Below, piece by piece: positions 34,871 to 45,868 of a stretch of 64,000 bases of DNA. A program made the position numbers and the translations under genes. The stretch's first letter is position 1. Each line of letters begins with the position of its first letter. This DNA is from Fallopia convolvulus. Taxonomy: Eukaryota > Streptophyta > Magnoliopsida > Caryophyllales > Polygonaceae. Below the pieces are notes generated by a model. The model saw nothing but the letters and a program-made list of their open reading frames with translations. It was not told where the DNA came from and made no database searches. Where the stretch lies: positions 39,114,320 to 39,178,319 of the forward strand of contig OZ024724.1 in assembly GCA_964016875.1 (NCBI GenBank), in the 5' to 3' direction.

Positions 34871-36645
34871 CTAAGGCGTCTTTCTGCTAAGGGCATCAGC
34901 GACCACATTCGCTTTCCCTGGGTGGTACAGAATCTCAAGGTCGTAATCTTTCAGTAACTCCAACCATCTCCTCTGTCGCATATTCAACTCCCTCTGAGTG
35001 AAGATATACTTGCGACTCTTGTGATCTGTCATCACTTTGCAGGTACTCCCATACAAGTAATGACGCCAAATCTTCAAAGCGTGTACCACAGCTGCCAACT
35101 CCAAATCATGAGTAGGATAATTCTGCTCGTTCGGCTTCAATTGTCTAGAAGCATAAGCAATCACTCTGTCCCTCTGCATCAGCACACATCCAAAACCTAT
35201 CTTAGAAGCGTCACTGTAAATCACAAAATCCTCATTCCCCTGGGGAAGAGCTAATATAGGAGCCGAAGTCAACCTCCTCTTCAGCTCGTCAAAACTTCGT
35301 TGACAAGCTTCATTCCACTCAAAACGAGTAGTCTTCTTTAGCAAATTGGTAAGTGGTTGGGCTATCCAAGAAAACCCTTCCACAAACCTCCTGTAATACC
35401 CTGCCAATCCTAGAAAACTCCGCACCTCCTTCACATTCTTCGGAGGTTCCCATGGCTTTACAACTTCAATCTTTGCAGGATCTACCATAACTCCCTGAGC
35501 AGATACGACATGCCCTAGAAAGGTAACTTCAGGCAACCAGAACTCACACTTGGACAGCTTAGCAAACAATCGATGCTGCCTCAATACTCCCAACACCAGC
35601 CTAAGATGCTCGGCGTGCTCCTCCTTACTCCGAGAGTAGATCAGAATGTCGCCGATGAATACTACTACAAATCTGTCCAAGTAGTCTATAAACACCCGGT
35701 TCATCAACTCCATAAACACAGCGGGTGCATTCGTCAGTCCGAACGGCATCACTACAAACTCATAATGTCCATACCTCGTTCGGAAAGCTGTCTTAGGTAT
35801 ATCTTCCTCCCGAATCCTCAGCTGGTGATAACCTGACCTCAAATCCACTTTGGAGAACACAGTAGCCCCCTGCAACTGATCCAACAAATCATCAATACGC
35901 GGCAGCGGATACTTGTTCTTGATGGTAACGCGGTTCAACTCCCGATAATCGATACACAGACGGAGAGAACCATCCTTCTTCTTCACAAACAGAACTGGAG
36001 CTCCCCATGGCGACACACTCGGTCGTATGTAACCCTTCTCCAGCAACTCCTCCAATTGTACCTTCAGTTCCTGCATCTCCATCGAGGCCATGCGATATGG
36101 GGCTCTCGAAATCGGCCTCGTTCCCGGCTCCAACTCAATCCCAAAATCCACCTCCCTCTGAGGAGGTAACCCTGGGAGTTCGTCAGGAAAAACGTCCTCA
36201 AACTCGCACACTACGGGTATATCCTGAATGTGCGGTTCCGCCTTGCCCCCCTGAAGGACATAACACCAATATCCAACACATCCGTCATTGAGCAACTTGG
36301 CGGCCTTCATCATACTAATCACCGATCCGAGCCCCTCCTGCTCTACCTCCTGACACACATGTCTGGTCCCATCATCTGCGGTTACTATAACCGTACCTCT
36401 GTGTGTATCCACAACTGCTCGATAACGCATCATCCAGTCCATCCCCAGAATCACGTCATCATCTGGCGACAACTGCATTACTATAAAATCTGCATACCAA
36501 TCTCTATTCCCTATTCTAATAGGGCACTGTAAAATCTCCTTATTCCCTCTTACTTTACTGCCGTCAGGCAGCCCCACAACAAACGATACCCCCTCAGTGC
36601 AAGTCAGTCCTAGTCTAGCCACGCAAGCAGAAGACATAAAAGAAT
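34871..36645 (-). pseudogene. E6 protease end, reverse transcriptase and RNase H
   Basis: Open for the whole stretch. Protease end [62 protein letters not shown]. The catalytic box reads FIGDILIYS: the first Asp codon is GGC (35651-35653 on minus) instead of Asp, which should abolish polymerisation. RNase [37 protein letters not shown], ending in TAG at 34871-34873, where E2 in the same window has Gln (SRKTTQES). Confidence 0.88.
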
Positions 36646-38156
36646 GGGGTAGCACCCGTATCAAACAGTATGTGAACAGGTCTAGACTGAATCCAAATCG
36701 TACCTGTAGCAGTCGGCGCGTGTAGGGCATCGGCCCTCCTCATCTCAAACACTCGGGGCTGGTTGCCCCCTTTGTTGCCAACTCCTGCGCCGCGTCCTCT
36801 GCCCTGGCTCGGTGCCTGCTGACGACGAGGCATCTGATTCACCGTTCCCGGTGAAGATCCCTGTGAAGGTGCCCCCACAGTACAATACTGCTGCAAATGG
36901 CCAGGCTTCCCACAACTGAAGCAACTCCTGACTGGCTTCGGACACTGACTCCTCAAATGAGCAGTACTTCCACAGTTGAAGCACTCTCTCTGCCCTCCAG
37001 TGGACTGATTCTGACGACGATGGTCCTGACGACCCTGTGGCTGAAACCCTGATCGTTGCGGCTGAGAAGAGCCGGGACGACTATCTCTCCTAGATTTTGC
37101 CGGGGCAGACAACTTCTACCTCTTACTTCCCGTGGTATGCACCTCCAGCTGACTCTGTCGGGTCGTGGCCATAGCATAAGCCAAAGCAGACTATTGAACG
37201 TCTGCCAATGTCGTAAGTCGGACACCAGACACATAAGCACGTAGATGCGGTTTCAACCTTTTCAGAAAAGTCGCAATCTTCAGCTCCTCAGTAGGGGCAG
37301 CATTTGGCACCGCTGCCAACTCCTGCTGAAACTTCAGAATAGTCTCAGATACTGTGATATTTTCGGGTCCAGCATCCCGAAAAGCAGCCTCCCTAGCCGC
37401 CCTCACCACCGGAGGACAATACTGATCTCGAATCTGTCTCTCAAACTCCTTGAACGTAACCTCAGTCTGGTGATCCCTACACAGCTCCCACCAGTCAAAA
37501 GCGCTCTCCTGTAGCAGACTCTGTACTAAAGACATCTTCCGCTCCTCCGGTGCCTTAATAGAATCCAACGCAGATTTCACCCTCCTCAGCCACTGCTCTA
37601 CGTCAGAACCCTGAGCTCCAGCAAAGTTCGGTACTCCAATCTTCCTAAACTCTGCGAGCCACTTATCAAGCTGAGGCTCACGATATTGTCTCCTCGGTTC
37701 GACCACCTGCTCAGCTATCACTGGTCCTCCAGAAGCTGGCGCTGCTCCTAGCTGGGCAGCCAAAATAGAATCAGGTCCTGGTGCCCTCCTCTCAGCTCCT
37801 TGTTGCCCCGCAACTGCGTTCAGATTCGGTGCAGCTCCCGCACCCATCAAAGTCTGCAATAACAGCTGAATCGCAGCAGTCACCTCTGGAGCCAATCCTG
37901 CTGGTGGTACTCCTCCTCCCACCTGAGCCCCGTTTGCTGGGAGACCTCCTCCAGCGACAGAGGCACTGTCCTCTCGATGAACCGCAGCAGCCACATCCTG
38001 ACTCTCAGCAACCTCCTCCTGATGGTTATCCTGTTGTACCTCTTGATCAGCAGCTACAGGGGCCTCTCCTCTACCCCTGCCACGACCTCCTACTCGGCCT
38101 CTACCGCGGCCTCTTCCGTTAGCCGCAGCAGCTCTAGCTCTAGTTGGTGGGGCCAT
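36646..38156 (-). pseudogene. E6 gag and protease start
   Basis: ATG at 38154-38156. The N terminus is Arg/Gly rich (MAPPTRARAAAANGRGRGRG), followed by an Ala/Gln-rich linker, the capsid core (FAGAQGSDVEQWLRRVKSAL, ESAFDWWEL, TFLKRLKPHLRAYV) and two complete zinc knuckles, CFNCGSTAHLRSQC and CFSCGKPGHLQQYC. The protease signature FDTGAT lies at the end. TAG stops occur at 37191-37193 and 37116-37118. A one-base length change in the G-run near 36645 moves the frame directly after DTGAT. Gag-pol is normally one polyprotein in this lineage. Confidence 0.88.
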
Positions 38157-38390
38157 CTATAATTGAAAGTCCCACAGTCAAAACGTAAACAATCTATTTT
38201 TCAACCTAATTATTACTATTCTACGTGAGGTTCTTCGGCTGATGGGGCGGAGTCGCGACGTGTCACCTACCCCCCTATATGCAACATGTCTACCCTAGTA
38301 AAAACATTTGAAAACACCGGCCGATTTTGGTTTTAAGTTGGACCTCGGGTACTCTTTGTTGGTCAGTTCCATGTGCCCTGTTGTCAACCT

Positions 38391-38403
38391 GGCTCTGATA
38401 CCA
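38391..38403 (-). promoter_or_regulatory. E6 primer-binding site (initiator Met tRNA)
   Basis: Minus strand TGGTATCAGAGCC, three bases from the 5' LTR end at 38407. It is complementary to the 3' end of plant initiator tRNA-Met, the usual primer of Tekay elements. The ~235 bp between here and gag hold no gene. Confidence 0.88.
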
Positions 38404-38406
38404 ATT

Positions 38407-41001
38407 TGTAACACCCCGACTTCCTTCGAGGCGCTACTAGGGAATAGACCTTACAAGGTACTATTTATTAGGTTGACAACTACACTGTAGGACCTTACAA
38501 CTCGGGCACGACGAGAAAACATAATAAAACATCCAACCTTTATTTAATAAAACTTAGAAAACGTAATCATGCATGAATCCCCGAAAATTATAAATATTCA
38601 AATACGTCACATTGTCTACTGAAAATGAACTATCTGAACCGAAAAGATAATATCCGAAACAAAATACCAACTCCTTCTAACAAATATTAAAATCAATTTT
38701 CTAACTAATATAAATCAACTAATATAACAAATCCCACTATGACACGCGCTCTTTACCGCTTCGGCCCGCCATCTTGCCTCGGTTCCTGCACGGCTCCCTG
38801 ATTCATACCTAGAACTGAAAATATTCCCCGAAGGGTCAGCGTTTAATCTACCAAGCTAGAAAGAATACGGAAACTGTAGAACGCTTTAAAATCATTTATT
38901 TATAGTCAGCATACAATTCCACAACCGCAAACATAACTCTAAAGGCCAATACCTAAATTAGTTATGTCAGTCACAACAGTCACACACGCATTTGCAATCA
39001 CAGTCACACAACAATGCAATTCTTCCGTTGTCCACAATCCGTCTTCCAAGGCGCTCATCACCGCGCCGAGTGCAGAGGCAGGCCCTCCCACTCCACTTCC
39101 AAATCTCCCTTCTAACTCCGGGCTAAGCCTCCACTGGAGCGCTTGCCAAAAACACACATATAATAATTTTCGTTTGAAGGGGTACGATTTTCCCAGTCAC
39201 ACGGGTCAAAGTAGCCAACTCTTCCTCAACACCAGCTACAATGGGCCGTATCGGAAACGGTACCAACACAGAGAAAACGTTCCAAAATAATTTCCGATAA
39301 AATATATTTAAAATCATTAACGCACACAACACACAAGGAGTTCAAAACAATTTAAAAGGTATTCGGGACTAGTTTCCAAAACCCGTCCTACAATATCGAT
39401 ACGCAGTCTAACAAGGGAGAAAAGAACCGAGCAAGTCGAAAAACGACTTACCTCGAAATGAAGGAACCTTAAAGAATTCGGACTTAAGAACGCGAGCGGA
39501 AACAATTCCCTAAAACATTTATATAATAGAGGATTAGACCAAGTACGAGCCGAACCAAAAAGAACCCGATTAAGGGAGTCCTCTTTAATTTACTTAAACT
39601 ACGGAACTTATAAATTAAATATTAAATCGATAAACTAACCCGTACCAATTTACATTAGCCTACCAATTAATTAATCCTATACCCATTAAATAAACCCAAC
39701 CCACAAGATCCTTTCTCCCACTAATCCACTTGATCGGCCCAATAGCTACTAAAAATCTAGAACAAGCCGGCCCAATTTGGGCGGAATTCCTCTAGCTTTC
39801 TCCACCCCGTTTTTGGGCCAAATGATGCCGCCCATCTCCCTCCTCAATCTGAATGACCAGGCCAACCCTCAAACCAAGCGGGACCCGCTCCCTTCCCCTT
39901 GCCTTTACACGCGGGGCCCACTCCCCTCGTCTTCAACCTCGCGACCACCCGCTCCTTCGGCCGCGTCATCTCCTCTTCACGCCGCTGCAACGAGAGCCTC
40001 TCGTCCGACCAATCCCGCCTTCGCCCCGCTCCAGCAACTCCGGCCTCGCCCTCTGCTTTCGCCCTCGCCCCGCTCCTTGCCTTCTTCGACCTCACGAGAA
40101 TGGCCCTTCGCCCGCCTTCGCCGCGTCCTCTTCTTCCTGGCCCCGTCTTCCCCGCTCGACTCTGCAACACCGCTCCACCCCTTCGTCCCTACCTCCGTTC
40201 CTAACCCTGGTCGGCGGCCTCGAGAGAACGCATAGACAGGATTGCACGGCTGCCCTGTTCGACCCCGTCGGCGTCCTGAAATCGATTTGTTCCCCTCCGA
40301 CGACTCTCGACCCGAACTGTTCCCGTCCTCAATTCCGATTGACACGCACTCAATGACCCAACCCAACACCCAAATCCGCCCACCACAACAGTAGCCAAAG
40401 GAAAACAGAGGACAAGAGAAAAAAAACTCACCGGTGGTTCAACGCCGATTTCCGATGGTGGCTAACTCCAGGCGATGTCGTTGGCTTCACCCGCTAGCGT
40501 TTTCTCCGGAAAACAGGACCGATTCCGTCCGCGAATTCGTCGACGCTCTACGGGTCGTAATCGAGGTTAATGGTTTCGATCGACTAGGCGCAAGGCAAGG
40601 AGGACGATTGTTTTAGTTGACCGAGGAGGAGAAGATCAAAAAGGGGTTCGGTTATAACCATTCCGCTATTGGGTTATGAGGATCTAGATAGAATCGAATT
40701 TGGATAAAAGATTTGTAAATTTGGATAAGTTAGTTTTTGGCTAAGGATAAGTATCAATTAAGATTGGATTTGGCTTTTGATTTACTTATTTAGATAAAAT
40801 TTACTTGTATCCCAATCAACGCTATCAAATTGGATCGTGGATCGGGAGTAATATATAAATATATCATTAAGTAGATAATCGGTTACGGATTACTAATTAG
40901 TTTATTTTACGATTTTACTTACGGATCGAGAACTCAAATGCTTGTAAGCGAAGGAACCCGTTTTCCGACTTATGCGACCTAAAATGAATACGGATATTAC
41001 A
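38407..41001 (-). repeat. E6 5' LTR
   Basis: 2595 bp and nearly the same as 30439-33031. At the TATA-like site the sequence is TATCTAAATA (minus, 40796-40787) instead of TATATAAATA in the 3' LTR. The CpG-rich block recurs at about 39870-40260. Confidence 0.9.
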
Positions 41002-43038
41002 AGGTGTTAGAACGCTTATCCCAGCATGATTATTTCTGTTATTTAGATGGCTATAGCGGTTTTTGGCAGATTCCTATTCACTCTGATGATCAAGAGAAAA
41101 CAACCTTTACATGTCCCTATGGAACCTTTGCTTATAAGAGAATGCCATTTGGGCTCTGCAATGCCCCTGCTACCTTTCAGAGATGTATGATGGCCATTTT
41201 TTCGGATATGATAGAGGAAATCGTAGAGGTTTTCATAGATTCTTAATGGCTAAAAATGATGCCAAACCTAGATTGCTTCGTTGGATGCTCTTACTACAGG
41301 AATTTGACCACGAAATAAGAGACAAAAAGGGAGCAGAAAATCTAGTGGCAGATCACTTGTCCAGGTTGCCAGTAGAGCATATCACCGAGTCTAACAATGA
41401 GGTGCCAATAAATGATTCCAGACCCGACGAACACCTCCTGCTGAACGAGGTCGAACTCCACAAGACCCTCGTCACCGACCCCTTCAGGGTCGTTAACGAG
41501 GTGCCGAGGCTGGAAGACACAAATAACGAAGGAAAATGTTCAGATTGGGTCGGCATACCAGTTAATCAGGTCGTTACTGAGCCACGGGAGGTCGGTACCG
41601 AGGTCAAAATAATAAATCCTAGCTCGTTAACGACCCATCCAGGTAAGATTTCTGAAACTGAGCCTTCTCGAATAAATTTTACCCCTTCTCCTTCTTCTAT
41701 TTCTTCTTCCTCAATATCAATCCATGCTATTAGAGGGTCAAAAGCCCCTTGGTTTGCGGATTTTGCTAACTATCTTGTAGGAGGCATAATTCCCGAGGGC
41801 CTTACCCCACAAAAGAAGAAGAAATTTCTCCATGATGTGAAACAATACTATTGGGATGACCCTTACTTGTTTAAACAAGGGAGCGATCACCTCTTTAGGC
41901 GTTGTGTTCCAGAAGAGGAGATTGAAAATGTGATCCGTCAATGTCACACACTTCCAACTGGAGGTCATGCAAAAGGATTCAAGACTACTGCGAAGATTCT
42001 TCAAAGTGGTCTCTATTGGCCAACCATGTTCAAAGATGTGCAAGCTTATGTGACAGCATGTGATGGATGTCAACGCTCAGGCAACATAACTTGGAGACAT
42101 GAAAATCCACTAACTGGGATATTAGAAGTTGAGCTATTTGATGTGTGGGGCATTGACTTCATGGGACCGTTTCCCGCCTCAGGACCCTACAAGTACATCC
42201 TAGTTGCGGTTGATTATGTCTCTAAGTGGGTGGAAGTTGTTGCTACAAGGACTAACGACGCCAAGACTGTGGCTAAATTCATCAAGACCAATATTTTCCC
42301 CAGGTTCGGCGTTCCAAGAGTCCTTATCAGTGATGGTGGTTCCCATTTCATTGAGCGGAGTTTTGAAGCCCTTTTGGCTAAGTATGGGGTATCTCATCGG
42401 GTGGCAAGCCCTATCATCCCCAAACGAGTGGCCAGGTTGAAGTTTCAAACAGGCAAATAAAGAGCATATTGGAGAAGACAGTTTCCCGTTCTAGGAAGGA
42501 TTGGTCCTCCAAGTTGGATGACGCTCTGTGGGCATATAGGACAGCATACAAGACGCCGCTTCGCACCACCCCCTATAATCTAGTGTATGGCAAGGCATGT
42601 CATTTACCGGTCGAGATGGAGCATAAGGCATTATGGGCTCTCAAGGAGCTCAACATGAACCTCGATGCGGCAGGAGCAAAACGATTCATGGACTTGCAAG
42701 CATTAGAAGAATTGAGGCTGAAGGCGTACGAAAATGCTGAAATCTACAAGGAGCGCACCAAAAGGTGGCATGATCGGAAATTAGTGCCCAAAACATACCA
42801 AGTCGGCGATAAGGTACTTCTCTTCAATTCTAGACTCAGATTATTCCCAGGAAAACTCAGGACACGATGGAGTGGGCCATTTGTGGTTCGTCACATTTAT
42901 CCTCACGGAGCAGTAGAGTTGACCGATAACCGAGGCGCCATCTTCAAAGTTAATGGACACCGGCTGAAGAAATTCCATGAGCAAACTGACCCGGATGAAG
43001 AGATAAGAGCCACCATGGCTCTCACATCATCAGACTAG
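41002..43038 (+). pseudogene. E5 pol continued: RT palm, RNase H stub, integrase
   Basis: RT resumes with QHDYFCYLDGYSGFWQIPI and [15 protein letters not shown]. At the catalytic box the frame reads VFID then Ser-stop: a deletion runs from the second Asp into the end of RNase H, which continues as [20 protein letters not shown] and [10 protein letters not shown] in another frame. A 340-bp linker (41390-41730) holds two exact palindromes. Integrase: [13 protein letters not shown] zinc region, [10 protein letters not shown] (Asp), LISDGGSHF (Asp), a one-base frameshift near 42412, then the SGQVEVSNR Glu segment and the C-terminal domain ([13 protein letters not shown]) to the stop at 43036-43038. 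Confidence 0.87.
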
Positions 43039-44257
43039 CAAGGGAACTCGTCGAGCTAACGACGTTAAACATAGCGCTTACGGGAGGCAACCCGCTTTTT
43101 AGAATAGGTTTTGTTTTTTTTGTTCTTTTTCTTTTTAGATTATTTCTTAGCTTTCTTTTGTTTTTCTTTTTAGTTTTAGTTAGGATAGAAATTAGAATTT
43201 TTGAGCTAACAAGATTTCAGGAGAAAGGGATCGAAAAATCACTCCAAGAGGCCATGGTGGCTCGTTAACGACCCACCCAGGGTCGTTAACGACCCGGTCC
43301 GAAGACCCGACTCGTCAAGATACGGGGCAGGTAAGAATTCTAACCTAATCTATCCTATATCTTACCCTAGCCGCCGCCCCCCCCCCTCCTTCTACCCTTT
43401 CCCCTCCTATATAGACCCCTTTTACCCCCTTTCCCAAATCTATCACTACCCTCTCAAATTCATACTCCCCCAAACCCAAAAAGCTCTCAATCCCTCTCCC
43501 TTCTCTCCCACCGGTTCGGAATCCCTCACTCCACCGACCACCGAGAGGCGTCGTTACCGGAGCTCGAAAACCGTTCACCGATGAGGCATAAGCTCGTTAA
43601 CCACCCCGATTCCGACCCTTGTTCTTCAATTTCTCGATTCTCCGGTATGAATTCTAAACCCTTGCTCGAAATTGCATGATTGATTTTCTATAGGGTCGAA
43701 ATTTCATGTCCCGAATCGTGTTCTTAGAAAGGTCGATTTGCATGCTTGATTTTTGTCCATAAAAGTTCTTGATTGTGCTTAGTTGTTCATGTTTTAGGAA
43801 AGATTATTCATGTTAGATTATCTATTGCAAACCTCTAGTTAGGAAAGCATGAATTTTTCTTGTTCTAGATCTTAAGTTCGAACTTTGCATGTCAAAATTT
43901 CGGGAAATTTTAGCATGTTCGGGATGGGCAATCGAGCAAGTATGGGGTGCTTATACCCATTTTTGGGATTGGAGGAAAAATATAGAAGATTGCATGCTTG
44001 ATTTGTGCTGAATTTAAGGTAAATTAAAAATCGGAAATTCTGGTTTTGTTCTCGGCGGCTCGTTAACGACCCATACAGGCTCGTTAACGACCCTGCACAT
44101 CCTCAGAAATCAGTACCGAGCCCAGAATCGTAAACGACCCAATTGGGTAGTTAACGAATAATTCCGAGGTTAATTTGAAACCAAGTATGGGGTCTCGTAC
44201 CTATTTATTTTGAGTGGATCTTATCTTGGAAAATTCTTGATTATTTTTGTAGGATCC
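43039..44257 (+). other. E5 spacer between pol and env-like gene
   Basis: No gene. Contains exact palindrome pairs at 43262/43283 and 44060/44081 and weaker pairs at 44128/44148. A C-rich pyrimidine stretch lies at 43370-43530. It ends in a T-rich tract and AG (TTATTTTTGTAG, 44241-44252) directly before the env-like ATG; this is a good splice acceptor and suggests the next gene was read from a spliced RNA. Confidence 0.7.
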
Positions 44258-45868
44258 ATGGCAAGTTCAAGCAGACCCGCTACCCGAGCTCAGAAGAAGA
44301 GGAGGAACCATAGGTCTCCATCTCCACCTCGAGTGGATGATGTGATTTTGAGCAGTCAGAGCCAAGTAAGGCGCTACCGAGATTTTCTGGAGAAGGACCA
44401 TTACACCCGATGGTTCTCAAAGTCTAGCGATGTCACCACGGGAATCTACACGGATGTCAAGGACGCTTTCATCATCCTTGGGGCCGCCCACCTTTTGAAG
44501 CAAGAGAGCTTGCCATACTACCCGGCCCTCACATCCGAGTTCTTGGCCACCTTGGAGATCAACTTCTCGTCGAAGACCTCGGCGGGACGAATTCGGTTCC
44601 GGCTCGGTAACGAGGACCGTGACTTCACAATGGCGGAGTTCAACGCAATCTTGGAGCTCCCAAACCCGTCTAGAGATTATAGCTTGAAAGACTACCGAGT
44701 GAACCGCACTTGGAGCTACATCACCGGGGAGGTTCAATCCTCCACCGCGGCGCTATCCGGGGCAAACATCGTCAACCCCATCTTCCGGATTAATTTAAGA
44801 GTCCTCGCCGCAACATTTTGGCCGAAGAGAGAGTTGAACCGGCCTACAAGGACGGAAGTTGCTTGCTTCCGCACCATCCTCTTTGAGGAGCCCGGCCCCT
44901 TGAACTTGGGGTACGAATGGCTCTACTACGTCGAAAAATCTACCAAATCCAAGGAGGTGTGGTGTGGCAATTTGGTTAGCCTCTTGGCTAAGAATCTTGG
45001 AGTTGATCTCACCCGCTACACACCGGCTCACGCTCAACTCCTCAACAAAAACTATTGGTATAGCTCCGGTATCTTCGTTCAAGCCGAGGGAGGATACAAG
45101 GTGAAGGTTTAAGATCGCGTAGTTACACCCACCCTCGACATGTACGAGCTTCTATACGTACCGAATTGGTACGAGGCGTGGACGGGACATCCCCACCCAT
45201 TGGAGCCTAAACCGGAGGACGAGCTTTCGCTTAGGCCATGTGAAACCCGGTTTGAGCGGGACGACATGGATGAGGATGAACAAGAAGATGAAGAAGAGGA
45301 CACCGAGGTCGTAGGCAACGACACCGAAGAAGCCGACACCGAGGGCGGCACTGAGGAGCTCAATTTTGAGGAAGAAGACGTCGACACAGAGGTTTTAGGA
45401 GGCAACATCTTCGTTGACGAGCCCACCAGGCTCGTTAATGACCATTTCCAGCCCCATCCCCACCCTGTTAACGAGGCACCCAGCTTCGTTAACGAGGTGC
45501 CGAGAGCTCCTGTCGACCCAACACCAGCTCTTGTCGACCCCCATGCCTATGGACTTATGCCCTACAACCCGGTGATGTATCAAGACCATTTCCAGCCTCA
45601 CTACCCATCACCTCCTCAGCCCGAGTACACAGGATCGAGTATACCACCACCATGGGCCGAGGATCTTTCTGCACGTATGCAGCAGCTTCACCTCTAGCAG
45701 GATCACATTCATAGGAGGATGGATAGATGGGAAACCGTCTATTCCGCTCGCATGTCGATGGAGGATGAGAGGCAGCGTCGGAGAGAGGCGGAGGACGCTG
45801 AGCGTTGGAGGACGATGTACGACTTCATGGGGAACTTTGAGCACTACTTCCCTCCACCGAACCGTTGA
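44258..45868 (+). pseudogene. E5 env-like / ATHILA ORF protein, two internal stops
   Basis: ATG at 44258 (MASSSRPATRAQKKRRNH, basic N terminus) is preferred over the upstream in-frame Met at 44210 because a splice acceptor lies directly before it. The body (YRDFLEKDHYTRWFSKSSDV, LGNEDRDFTMAEFNAILELP, TPAHAQLLNKNYWYSSG) resembles the plant-specific ATHILA ORF family placed downstream of pol. TAA at 45110-45112 and TAG at 45695-45697 interrupt one frame that otherwise runs to TGA at 45866-45868. After the first stop come an acidic region (45255-45400) and a Pro/His-rich region with palindromes read as FVNEV and LVND. No membrane segment is evident; the function of the family is not settled. Confidence 0.7.

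Larger units (their letters stand above)
30439..41001 (-). mobile_element. E6: Tekay/Del chromovirus (minus strand), recent insertion in E5
   Basis: 10.6 kb, LTRs of about 2.6 kb at 38407-41001 (5') and 30439-33031 (3'), nearly identical by eye. Exact target duplication AGGTG at 30434-30438 and 41002-41006. It has an initiator-Met primer-binding site and a hairpin plus polypurine tract. Gag, protease, RT, RNase H, integrase and a chromodomain-like tail are all recognisable in normal order. Defects are four TAG stops, one frameshift in the protease and a catalytic RT substitution. It is the innermost and probably youngest large element. Confidence 0.92.
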
